64,000 bases of DNA from Rhodococcus sp. HM1 (GTDB lineage Bacteria > Actinomycetota > Actinomycetes > Mycobacteriales > Mycobacteriaceae): contig NZ_JALPTB010000002.1 of assembly GCF_023218075.1 (NCBI RefSeq), positions 62,001 through 126,000 on the forward strand, written 5' to 3'. Both the position numbers and the translations under genes were made by a program. Shown here piece by piece: positions 9,149 through 18,091 of this stretch; the stretch's first letter is position 1; each line of letters begins with the position of its first letter. The notes below the pieces were generated by a model that was not told where the DNA came from, did no database searches, and worked only from the letters and a program-made list of their open reading frames with translations.

Positions 9149-10711
9149 ATGAAACGCAGGGACTTTCTTTTCGGCAGCGTGCTGGCCGGCGCAGCTTTGG
9201 TTTCCACCGCCTGTGGTCAAGGAACCTCGGTTGGCGGCGCCGGAACCGACCTCACCGTCGACCCTGATGGTACCTTGCGGTTCGCCTGGGCTGTCGGACC
9301 CGCGAACCTGGATCCGCACATGGCCACCAGCGAAGCCGTCTGGTTTCGCTACGGTCTCCCTTCGGTCTACGACCGCCTCTTCACCGTCGACGCTCGAGGC
9401 CAGGTCCACGGGCGACTCGTGCGCGAGCATTCCTACAGTAGCGATGGATCGACCCTATTCCTGACATTGCGGGACGATGTTACGTTCCGTGACGGTCGAG
9501 CACTCGACGCAGAGGTAGTGAAGCTAAACCTCGATCGTGCCCGAACCCTCGACAGTCCCGTCACAGAACGAGAGATGAGTCAGGTCAGCGATGTAGCTGT
9601 TCTCGGCTCGTATCGTCTTGCGCTAGCGCTGTCCACTCCCACGCCATTCGTTCCATACAAGCTTGCTCAGATGGCGGGACTTATTATGCACCCGGACCTG
9701 ATCCTTCACGGCGATCCCGGGGTCGAGACCAACGGTTCGGGTGCTTACGCACTCGAGAGTTTCGAACCGGGCGAATCTCTCATTCTGGTCCGTGACCGTG
9801 ACAACTATTGGGATCCTGAGGCAGCGCGACTGGCGCGCATCGAGCACCGGACATTCTCCGATTACCAAGCTCAGATCAACGGCGTTATCGGAGGTACTGT
9901 GGACCTGATCTCGCTGTGGCCAGACCGGCTGGCCTCGGTCGAAGGGCGACGCGGTATCAAGATAGTCCGGGAACCGAGTGGGATGGCGCTCGATCTATTT
10001 CTGAATCCGAAACACGGCGCACTCGAGTCCCTCCAGGTCCGCAAGCAGTCAACTACGCTTACGACCGTACAACCATTTCTCAGGCAGTGTTTCCAGGCTC
10101 GACGCCCAAGTACCAGCACCAGCGTGACGGTCTACCCGGCTACGATCCACGGCTCGAAGGGGTGTACGCCTATGATCCAGCCAAAGCTACGGCTCTGCTT
10201 GCCGAGGCCGGATACGCCGACGGGGTCGACCTCGGCGACGTTCTGATGCCGGTTACTACCCCCAAGGCGGTCGGTGAAGCGATGCAGCAGCAACTCGAGA
10301 CTGTGGGTATCGGCTTCAATCTTATGTTCATCGATGCTGTGGAGGCGCTCACTCGGTGGCGAAAGGGTGAAAGTGCCGGCATGCTGCATACGCCGTCGAC
10401 CGGCGTCGAGTTCGGTGTCAGGTCCGAATTCCGCTGGGGCGCAGCCATGAACCCGGGCGGAACCACACCTGAGTTCGATCAGTTGTTGGCAAGGGCAATC
10501 GACAACCGTCTCACAGCAGAGGACCGCAACCTTCGGTATCAAGCGGTGAACCGGTACGTGGTCGAACAAGCATGGTCCGCGCCGATTCTATGGGTGAACT
10601 TTGGCAGCGTAATGAGCGATCGCGTGATGCACTTCGATGATCGGATGGACTACATCACCACATGGGGCCCCATTCGACAAACGTGCGCTGGCTATTGATG
10701 GCGCTCATTGA
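9149..10711 (+). pseudogene. Substrate-binding lipoprotein gene with two frameshifts
   Basis: A family-5 solute-binding protein gene paralogous to those at 4280 and 44316. The N-terminus MKRRDFLFGSVLAGAALVSTAC has a twin-arginine-like KRRDFL motif and a lipobox Cys22, so export by Tat is likely, unlike its Sec-type paralogues. A one-base loss near 10043-10046 ends the frame: LESLQVR should run into AVNYAYDRTTI, which is in another frame. A one-base gain near 10671 spoils the end; the correct frame gives FDKRALAIDG before a stop at 10709-10711, matching the GPYDLRDLAI end of the paralogue. The RBS CAGGAGA is intact. Base composition is less GC-biased at third positions than in the paralogues, consistent with drift. 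Confidence 0.85.
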
Positions 10712-10766
10712 ATCTGCTCAGTCCTGCTCACCGAAAGTGCTCACCCGTGTGGCTCCGCCGATGAGG

Positions 10767-10827
10767 GCGGGTCTCCTCCGATGCTGGTGGTCTCTGACCA
10801 CGCACCGGCTACTCGAAGGAGACCCGC
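10767..10827 (+). promoter_or_regulatory. Hairpin occluding the istA ribosome binding site
   Basis: An 11-bp perfect inverted repeat, gcgggtctcct at 10767-10777 and aggagacccgc at 10817-10827. The right arm contains the Shine-Dalgarno sequence (AAGGAGA) of istA, whose ATG is at 10834. A transcript reading in from outside would fold and hide the RBS, a known way for IS elements to limit transposase made by read-through (inference for this element). Confidence 0.55.
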
Positions 10828-10833
10828 TTTCTC

Positions 10834-11909
10834 ATGTTGACATGGGAGGAAGACGTGGAGATCCACGCACTGCACAAACGAGGCTGGACGATCGCGGCGA
10901 TCGCCCGGCACACCGGCAGAAACCGGCGCACCATCCGCAACTACCTGAACGGCACCACCACCCCCGGCGTCCGCAAACCCGCTGGTGAGGACCCGTTCGA
11001 GCCGTTCGTCGCCTATGTGACGGCCCGCCTGCGCGAGGATCCGCACCTGTGGGCGCGGACCTTGTGCGACGAACTCGAGGACCTCGGCTACACGGCCTCG
11101 TACCAGACGCTGACCCGCCAGATCCGACAACGAAAGCTCCGGCCCGTCTGCGAGTCCTGCGCCTGCGCGACCGACCGGCCGAACGCGGTCATCGAGCACC
11201 CACCCGGCGAGGAAACCCAATGGGACTGGGTCGAACTACCGAACCCACCCGAGGCCTGGGGATGGGGCAAGACCGCCTACCTGCTCGTCGGCTCGCTCGC
11301 GCACTCCGGCCGGTGGCGTGGGGTGCTCGCCCCGGCAATGACCCAGCCGCATCTGATCGACGGCCTGGACCGGATCTGCCGCAAACTCGGCGGCCTGACC
11401 CGCACTTGGCGGTTCGATCGGATGGCCACGGTCTGCCACCCGGACAGCGGCAAGGTCACCGCCTCCTTCGCCGGCGTCGCCAAGTACTACGGTGTCGTGC
11501 CGGCGATCTGCCCGCCACGGTCCGGGAACCGCAAAGGCGTTGTCGAGAAGGCCAATCACACTGCAGCACAGCGGTGGTGGAGGTCCGTGGCCGACGAGTT
11601 GACCGCCGAGCAGGCACAGGCGAGCGTGGACAAGTTCTGCACCCTGCGCGCCGATGCCCGGATGCGCGCCACCGCCGACGGCAAAGCCTCGGTGCTGACC
11701 GTCGCCGCCCGCGAACCCCTGGCACCGATGCCAGCCAATCCGTATCCGGTGGTCATCAGCGAACCGCGGACCGTCTCCCGGCAAGCGTTGGTGGCCTACC
11801 GCGGCAACCGCTACTCGGTGCCCCCGGAACTGGCGGCAGCGCAGGTGCACGTCACCCGCAGGCTCGGCGGCGAGGTGATCGACATCGTCACCGCCTCGCA
11901 GTACGGCGT
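10834..11909 (+). pseudogene. istA: IS21-family IstA transposase, C-terminally truncated
   Basis: About 358 residues of an IstA transposase. It has an N-terminal HTH (WTIAAIARHTGRNRRTIRNYL), the DDE integrase core starting ETQWDWVELP, then a region with GNRKGVVEKANHTAAQRWW holding the catalytic Glu, and the start of the C-terminal domain (YRGNRYSVPPELAAAQV). Sequence similarity to IstA ends at about EVIDIVTAS. After that the frame runs through antisense VOC sequence to a stop near 12012. The protein lacks roughly the last 100 or more residues and its IstB partner, so it should be inactive. Confidence 0.85.
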
Positions 11910-12915
11910 GATCTCCTCGTCGCCTGGCGTCTGTTCGCCATTTCGCCACTGTGGGGAACCGCGTTCGAGGATCTCGAGATACTCGGGCTGTTCCTTCTTG
12001 ACGGTTTCGTAGACAGCCAGGGAACTGGCGAAGAAGCTGTGTCCACCGATCTTCGCGGGGTGCATACACATCAGGCTGAGGATGTCGATCCTATCGCTGT
12101 GGACACGACAGAATTCCATCCGATTGCCCACGGGGTCATAGAACCAAAAGAAGTCGGCATCTCGTCCGACACGTATCCCGTCCTTGTTGGCGGGGAAATC
12201 GTCGACATGTTCGGCGTTGTCGAAAATGGCTCCGCGGGAAGCTAATTCATCATGTACGTGCTTCAGTTCACGCGTGGTCATGAAGACCAATGTCGAATGT
12301 GTCGGGCGTGCTGCTCCCTGAGACTCGGACGGACGCTTGGCGGGACTGAGGAAGACCTTCAGTCCGGCCAGCCGGAACGCAACGACAGTCGTGGCAGCTC
12401 CTTCGAGGCTGCGGTCCGTCCCTCGGTATATGGGATCACACCCGAAGACGGCCGAATACCATTCGGCTGCAGAATCCACATCTTGCACGTACAACGTCAG
12501 TGATGCTCGGCTTCCCGTGAGGATGTCCCCGCCGGATGTGTCGACGGTCACGTAATTCCCCAGGGGTATCCGTCAAGGAATTCCCCATGTCCGGGCGTGC
12601 TGGAGTGAGCGTAACCCGGCGGTCGGGTTGGGGTCAGGCGGTGCCATCGGGAATGCGGCCGGGGCGCTTGCGGGGCCGGTAGGACGGACCGTCCATCAGG
12701 ACCTGGTGACTGGTGTTGATCAACCGATCGAGCAGAGACTCGGCCACGACCGGATTCGGGAACAGCGGGTACCAGTCCTTCGGGGCCCTGTTGCTCGTCA
12801 AAATCAACGGCTTCCCGGCGATCGCCCGATCGGAGACCAGATCGTAGAGTGAGGCTGCCCCCTCGGAGTGGACACCCTGACAATGGTTCGCAGAAGAACC
12901 AGGAGGGATGTTCAC

Positions 12916-13230
12916 ATGGGACGTCAGTCTCAGTACACGGAAGAGTTCCGCCGGGACGCGGTTGCGTTGTATCGCGCCGGTGGCGGCACCCGCACCTACG
13001 CGGCGGTGGCCTCGGACCTGGGCATCAGCGGCGAGACCTTGCGGACCTGGGTCCGCAAGGACAACGCCTCGGACCAGGGCTCAGCGGCCGTTGGCGGCGA
13101 GACTGCAGCCGATGAGTTGGCGCGCTTGCGGGCAGAGAACGCCCGGCTGCGCAGCTCGGAGAAGGAATGGCAGCTCGAACGTGAGATCCTGCGCCGGGCA
13201 GCCGCCTATTTCGCGCAGGAGATGAAGTGA
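12916..13230 (+). CDS. IS3-family transposase OrfA
   Basis: A 104-aa DNA-binding protein with the IS3 OrfA pattern: QYTEEFRRDAVALYRAGGG followed by an HTH (YAAVASDLGISGETLRTWVR) and a C-terminal leucine-zipper-like coiled coil (ADELARLRAENARLRSSEKEWQLEREILRRA). The ATG at 12916 has AGGAGG 10 bases upstream. An in-frame GTG at 12868 lies within the inverted repeat and is unlikely. The stop overlaps the start of orfB, as is normal where an OrfAB fusion is made by programmed frameshifting. Confidence 0.93.
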   Translation: MGRQSQYTEEFRRDAVALYRAGGGTRTYAAVASDLGISGETLRTWVRKDNASDQGSAAVGGETAADELARLRAENARLRSSEKEWQLEREILRRAAAYFAQEMK

Positions 13231-14126
13231 AGACCTGCCGCTGGGACTTCATCTCCACCCACCGCGACGAGTTCGGCGTGCAGCGGCTGTGTCGGGTCCT
13301 CGGTACCTCCCGGTCCGGCTATTACCGGCACCTGGCCACCGCCGATGCTCGTGCCGAGCATGCCAAGCAGGAGGCTGCGACCGTCGCACAGATCCGCCGG
13401 ATCCACACCGAGCATCGCGGTGCCTACGGTGCACCTCGCATCCACGCCGAACTGCGGGAACTCGGGGTGTGCATCAACCGCAAAAAGGTCACGCGGTTGA
13501 TGCGTGGCCACCGCATCGTCGGTCGGCATCTGCGGCGTGGCCGGCGCACCACGATCCCCGATCCGCAGGCGTCGGCGGTACCTGATCTGATCGGTCGCGA
13601 TTTCACCGCCGACGAGCTCGACACCCGGTGGTGCGGCGACATTACGTACATTCCGGTGGGGTCGTCGTGGTTGTATCTGGCGACGGTGATCGACATCTGT
13701 TCACGTCGGGTGGTGGGGTGGTCCATCGCCGAGCACATGCGTACCGAGTTGGTCACCGACGCGCTCGCGATGGCTGTCGTCACTCGCGGTGGCAGTGTGG
13801 ACGGCGTGATTTTTCACAGCGATCGCGGAGCGCAGTACACTTCGGCGGAATTCGCGACATTCTGTGCCGCGCATGGGATTCGAATGAGTCGGGGTCGTGT
13901 GGGGTCAAGTTACGACAATGCTTTGGCGGAGTCGTTCTTTCAGGGTTTGAAGCGTGAATGGCTGCATGGTCGTGCCGCGATGTCGAAGGCGCGGACGCGT
14001 CTGGAGTTGTTCGGGTGGTTGTCGTACTACAACCGGCGGCGGCGTCATTCCTCGTTGGGTTATCTGGCACCGATCGAGTTCGAACGACGATTGACCGCAT
14101 CGGCTACGCTCGCACTCGCCGCATGA
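13227..14126 (+). CDS. IS3-family transposase OrfB (rve integrase core)
   Basis: A 299-aa integrase-fold transposase. It has an HTH_21-like region (IHTEHRGAYGAPRIHAELRE, KKVTRLMRGHRIVGRHLRR) and a DDE core with Asp in TRWCGDITYIP, Asp in IFHSDRGAQYTS and Glu in ALAESFFQGLKREWLHG. The end NRRRRHSSLGYLAP is typical. GTG at 13227 overlaps the orfA stop. No frameshift or truncation is visible, so this copy may be competent. Confidence 0.94.
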   Translation: MKTCRWDFISTHRDEFGVQRLCRVLGTSRSGYYRHLATADARAEHAKQEAATVAQIRRIHTEHRGAYGAPRIHAELRELGVCINRKKVTRLMRGHRIVGRHLRRGRRTTIPDPQASAVPDLIGRDFTADELDTRWCGDITYIPVGSSWLYLATVIDICSRRVVGWSIAEHMRTELVTDALAMAVVTRGGSVDGVIFHSDRGAQYTSAEFATFCAAHGIRMSRGRVGSSYDNALAESFFQGLKREWLHGRAAMSKARTRLELFGWLSYYNRRRRHSSLGYLAPIEFERRLTASATLALAA

Positions 14127-14757
14127 AATCCGGTGTCCACTCTCGAGGGGCAACCTCAGTGATCATCGGACTGGGTGGTGGTGTGCTCGCGCATCGCGAA
14201 GTCGTCGATGATCAACACCGCCGGCCGGGCGTATTCACGCATGCGTTGGCCGATGGTGCGATCGGCGTGTCCACCGGCCAGGTCGGCGAGCATCCGGGAA
14301 CACTTGACGAACCGCACATCCCCACCCCGGCGGGCCACATGATGCCCAAGTGTTTGTGCCACATGGGTTTTCCCGACACCGACGGGGCCGTAGAGGATCA
14401 CCGACTCGCCGGCGTCGAGCCACCGCAGTGCAGCGAGGTCCCGCAGCATCGCGGCCGGGAGTTTCGGGTTGGCGGTGAAATCGAAGTCCTCGAAGGTGGC
14501 CTGCTGCTCGAACTTGGCCCGGCGCACCCGCCGGGCCAGGGCGGCGGTTTCCCGGCGGGCGATCTCGTCCTCGCAGAGCACCTGCAGGAACTCGAGGTGC
14601 CCGAGCTGCCCGTCGCGGGTTTGCGCCAGCCGAGCGTCGAGCGTGTCGAGCATGCCGGTCAGCTTCAAGGTTTTCAGCGCAGCACGCAGACTGGGATCAT
14701 GAATGGTCATGACAGGAGTCTCCTGAAGAAGGGAAAGAGGCAGTCGATCAACAGATC

Positions 14758-16308
14758 TCACGCGGAGCGTTCGGTATCGAACGCTTCGGGTCCGCGCAGC
14801 AACGCCGGGACGGTGACACTGGCATCGGCGGTGTCGTGCTCGTCGCACTCGTCGTGTTCGGTGCCGGCGGCGAGGATGCCCTTGACGGTGCGATAACGCG
14901 GATCACCGACCTCGAGGGCGCGGGCGCAGGCCGCATCGACCCGGGCATCGTCGTAACGCGACCGCAACCGGACGATGCCCTGGATCGACCGCAGCCGGTG
15001 GATCGCGTTGACCTGTGACAACTCGTCGACGATCGCGACCGCACCGGGCCCGATCTGCTCGGCCTGGGCCCGGCACCACACCACGGTCTGCAACGTGAAC
15101 GCGGTCTTCGCCGGCGGGTAGTGCTCGGGATTCGTCGCCCGCCCCGACAGTCGGCGCACATGGGTGGCCACGACCTGCTCGTCGTGGAAGATCTGCACCA
15201 CATCGCCGCTGGTGCGCACCAGCAGTTGCCGGCCGATCAGCCGCCACGGCGCCGAATACAACGCTTTGCCGGCCTTGACGTGGCAGTCCGGGGCGAGCTT
15301 GCCGGTGGAGTAGACCACCGGCTCGAACGGCCGCGGCGGCAACGGCGTCAAGGCGTGCTTCTCGACGGCATCGAACACCACCGCCGGGTGCGCACCGTCG
15401 AGGCCGCGATGCTGGTGCCGGCCGTAGACGTCGGTGCACCATGTCAGCGCGGCGGCCTGCATCTGCGCCAGCGAGGTGAACTCACGGCCCCGGAAGAACG
15501 AGTCCCGGATATAGGGCATCGGCCGCTCGATCCGGGGTTTGTCCTTGGGTTTGCCGGCCCGGGCCGGATCGATGAGCACCTGATAGAACCCGGCGAGTTC
15601 GGCATAGGCCCGGTTGATCTGCGGATCGTAGAGATCTGGGCGGTCGACCCCGGTTTTGAGGTTGTCGCACACCATCCGTGCAGGAGCGCCACCGAAGAAC
15701 TCGAACGCGGCCACATGCGAGGCGCACCATGAGGTTTGATCCATCCGCAGCACGGGCTGCACGAACAGCATCCGCGAACACGCCAGGATCATCGCGAACG
15801 CCCACACCGCCACCCGCCGGTCCGTCGCCGGATCGCGCCACATCCCCAGCTTGCCGTAGTCGACCTGCCCCTCGTCGCCCGGCGGGACCGGTCCGCGGGG
15901 CATCGTGGCCTTCGACGCCGCGACCCGGTCGGCGAATTGCGTTGCGATATACCGACGCACGGTCGATTCGGACACGGCGACGTGGTGGTCGTCGCGTAGG
16001 CGTTGGGCAATGGTCGCCACGGTCACCGACTCGTCGAGTTGCCCTTCGATCCACCTGTGATGGGCGGCGATCGCCGGCCAGGTCACCGCCCGCGCCGTCG
16101 GGTCCACCACTTCCGGGAACCAGGCCGCGATCAACTCGCGCCAGAGATTCTCGTCGAACTTGTTGCCCTCGCCCGGGCTCAACCCGGCCGCCAGCGCCGG
16201 GGCCAGGTACTTCCGGATGGTCTTGCGGTCGAGTCCCAGGGCTGTCGAGATCTGCACCTGGGAGCGGCCGGCATGCCAATGCCGGAACAACTCCATCAGA
16301 TCGGTCAT
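14758..16308 (-). CDS. istA: IS21-family IstA transposase, intact
   Basis: A 516-aa IstA. It has an N-terminal HTH (HAGRSQVQISTALGLDRKTIRKYL), a second HTH region (ATIAQRLRDDHHVAVSESTVRRY), and a DDE core beginning GDEGQVDYGKLGMWRDP with VCDNLKTGVDRPD and KPRIERPMPYIRDSFFRGREF. ATG at 16308 is chosen; the frame is open further upstream to 16611 but those residues cross the IS end repeats. AGGAG lies about 10-14 bases upstream. It appears intact, unlike its partner istB, so the element could move only with an IstB supplied in trans. Confidence 0.92.
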   Translation of the reverse strand: MTDLMELFRHWHAGRSQVQISTALGLDRKTIRKYLAPALAAGLSPGEGNKFDENLWRELIAAWFPEVVDPTARAVTWPAIAAHHRWIEGQLDESVTVATIAQRLRDDHHVAVSESTVRRYIATQFADRVAASKATMPRGPVPPGDEGQVDYGKLGMWRDPATDRRVAVWAFAMILACSRMLFVQPVLRMDQTSWCASHVAAFEFFGGAPARMVCDNLKTGVDRPDLYDPQINRAYAELAGFYQVLIDPARAGKPKDKPRIERPMPYIRDSFFRGREFTSLAQMQAAALTWCTDVYGRHQHRGLDGAHPAVVFDAVEKHALTPLPPRPFEPVVYSTGKLAPDCHVKAGKALYSAPWRLIGRQLLVRTSGDVVQIFHDEQVVATHVRRLSGRATNPEHYPPAKTAFTLQTVVWCRAQAEQIGPGAVAIVDELSQVNAIHRLRSIQGIVRLRSRYDDARVDAACARALEVGDPRYRTVKGILAAGTEHDECDEHDTADASVTVPALLRGPEAFDTERSA

Positions 16309-18091
16309 CGTCCACGTTCTCCTTGCCACCGTCGGGCTCCTTCCCAGGCCCTCGGTGGACCTCGAGAAGAAGCGAACCTGCAGCAGCACCCACACCCCGG
16401 CCGACACGCCCCGAAGGTGGGGAATTACGTGACGGCCGGGTGAGGAATTACGTGGATCTGTCGCACTTTCCGTGAAGGTCCTAACGGCCTCCTGATCAGG
16501 GATGATTCGGTAGCAACCAAGATCATCATGGTGTGACCTCGCGCCCCTGACGGCCCTGCTGCCGCATCTGACCGACGTCGTAGTCGACGCCGTCCGCCTC
16601 GCCGGCTCCACGATCCGGATCCACGCCCACCCTCACCGCAACCAGGCGCAGTGCCCGAAGTGCGACACCTCGTCGAGCCGGGTCCATTCCCGGTACCGCC
16701 GCCGACCGGCCGACACCGCGATCGGTGCCCGCCCGGTCGTACTCGAACTGACCGTCCGTCGATTCTTCTGCGTCAACACGCACTGCACGACAATCACATT
16801 CGCCGAACAGATACCCGGTTTGACGAAACGGTTCGCCCGCCGCACAACCGTGCTCGACGCGGTACTCGAAGCGATCGGGCTGGCGCTGGCCGGCCGCGCC
16901 GGCGCCCGCCTGGCAGCCCGGCTCGGGATCGAGGTCGGCCGCGACACCCTGCTGCGGGCGGTGCGTGCGATCCCGGACCGGCCCATCGAGCAGACCCCGA
17001 TTCTGGGTGTCGATGATTTCGCGATCCGCCGCGGCCACCATTACGGCACCGTCGTCGTGGACCTGACCACGAGCCGGCCTATCGATCTGCTGCCGGACCG
17101 CACCAGCGGCACCGTCGCCGCATGGCTGCAGGAACACCCCGGCGCCGAGGTGGTGTGTCGTGACCGTGCCGGTGCCTACGCCGAAGCAGTGCGCACCGGC
17201 GCACCGGATGCGGTGCAGGTCGCCGATCGGTGGCATCTGTGGCACAACCTCGTCGGCGCGGTGGAGGACACGGTTGTTCGGCACCGCGCCGATCTTCGTC
17301 CACCACCCGAACTCACAGACCCCAACGCGACGGACCAACATACCGAGAGCAATTGCGGTACAAGTCCTTCAGGCGCAGAGATGCCGGACGGCCGGTTGGT
17401 CTCCCGGACCAGGGAACGGCACACAGCCGTGCATCAACTCGTTTCGAGCGGGATGACGATCTCGGCGATCAGCAGGGAACTGCGTCTCGACCGCAAGACC
17501 GTGCGTCGCTTCGCCCGCGCTCGTACCGTCGACGAGCTGTTGACCACCACTCGGACGGCAGGACCCACCCTGCTGAGTGAGCACGAACCCTACCTGCGAG
17601 AACGCTTCGCTGCGGGATGCACCGACGCCGCCCGCCTGACCGCGGAGATCACCGAACGCGGCTACCGAGGCAGCGCCAAGACCGTCCGCAGGTTTCTGCA
17701 GCCACTCCGCACAGAACACAGGATGCGGCCGGCACCACCGCAGGCACCGTCCGTCCGGCAGGTCACCGGATGGCTGACCTGCCGACCCGACCGCCTCACC
17801 GACGCCGACAGCGGCCGCCTCACCGACATCCTCGAACACAGTCCGGCGTTGACCGCCCTGCGCGAGCACGTGCGCGGCTTCGCGCAGCTCATGACAGAGC
17901 GGCGCGGACGCGAACTCGCCGACTGGATGAACGGCATCGACGCCACCGGATCACCGGCCCTGCGGTCCTTCGCCGCGGGTCTGCGCCGTGACCTCGATGC
18001 CGTCACCGCCGGACTGACCCTCGAACACAACTCCGGGCCGGTCGAAGGCCATGTGAACCGGATCATTATGTGGAATCTGGGTGTGTCAAGT

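Larger units (their letters stand above)
10712..11909 (+). mobile_element. Truncated IS21-family element (left end plus istA)
   Basis: The remnant starts within about 10 bases of the binding-protein pseudogene, where repeated TGCTCA-containing units (near 10714, 10722 and 10736) look like an IS21-type left end. It carries most of istA and stops abruptly near 11905-11910, where the sequence becomes antisense to the VOC gene. No istB and no right end are present. It is a different IS21-type element from the one at 12539-21727. Confidence 0.75.
12851..14157 (+). mobile_element. IS3-family insertion sequence inside istB
   Basis: About 1.3 kb with two overlapping orfs on the plus strand. Imperfect 26-bp inverted repeats occur at 12851-12876 and 14132-14157; both contain GTGGACACC next to a GAGG(C/T)TGCCCC outer part, with 21 of 26 positions matching. 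A candidate 3-bp duplication AGT flanks it (12848-12850, 14158-14160), the size expected for the family. However, the reading frame of istB is restored more cleanly without counting it, so the exact junction is uncertain by a few bases. Confidence 0.88.
12634..14710 (-). pseudogene. istB: IstB transposition helper ATPase, interrupted by IS3 element
   Basis: The N-terminal two thirds are at 14710 down to about 14158 (MTIHDPSLRAALKTLKL, P-loop GPVGVGKTH, Walker B VLIIDDFAMREHTTTQSDD). The C-terminal about 71 residues are at about 12847 down to 12634 (LYDLVSDRAIAGKPLILTSN, then NRAPKDWYP). Together they give about 255 aa, the normal IstB length. The IS3-type element lies between the SDD and LYDL codons. 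IstB is the AAA+ ATPase that works with IstA in target selection. This copy should be non-functional. Confidence 0.9.

Noticed and set aside
12848-14160. Firm 3-bp AGT target duplication of the IS3-type element
   Set aside because: Counting it leaves istB out of frame by two bases, while joining without it gives DDHLYDL in frame. It is kept only as a candidate.
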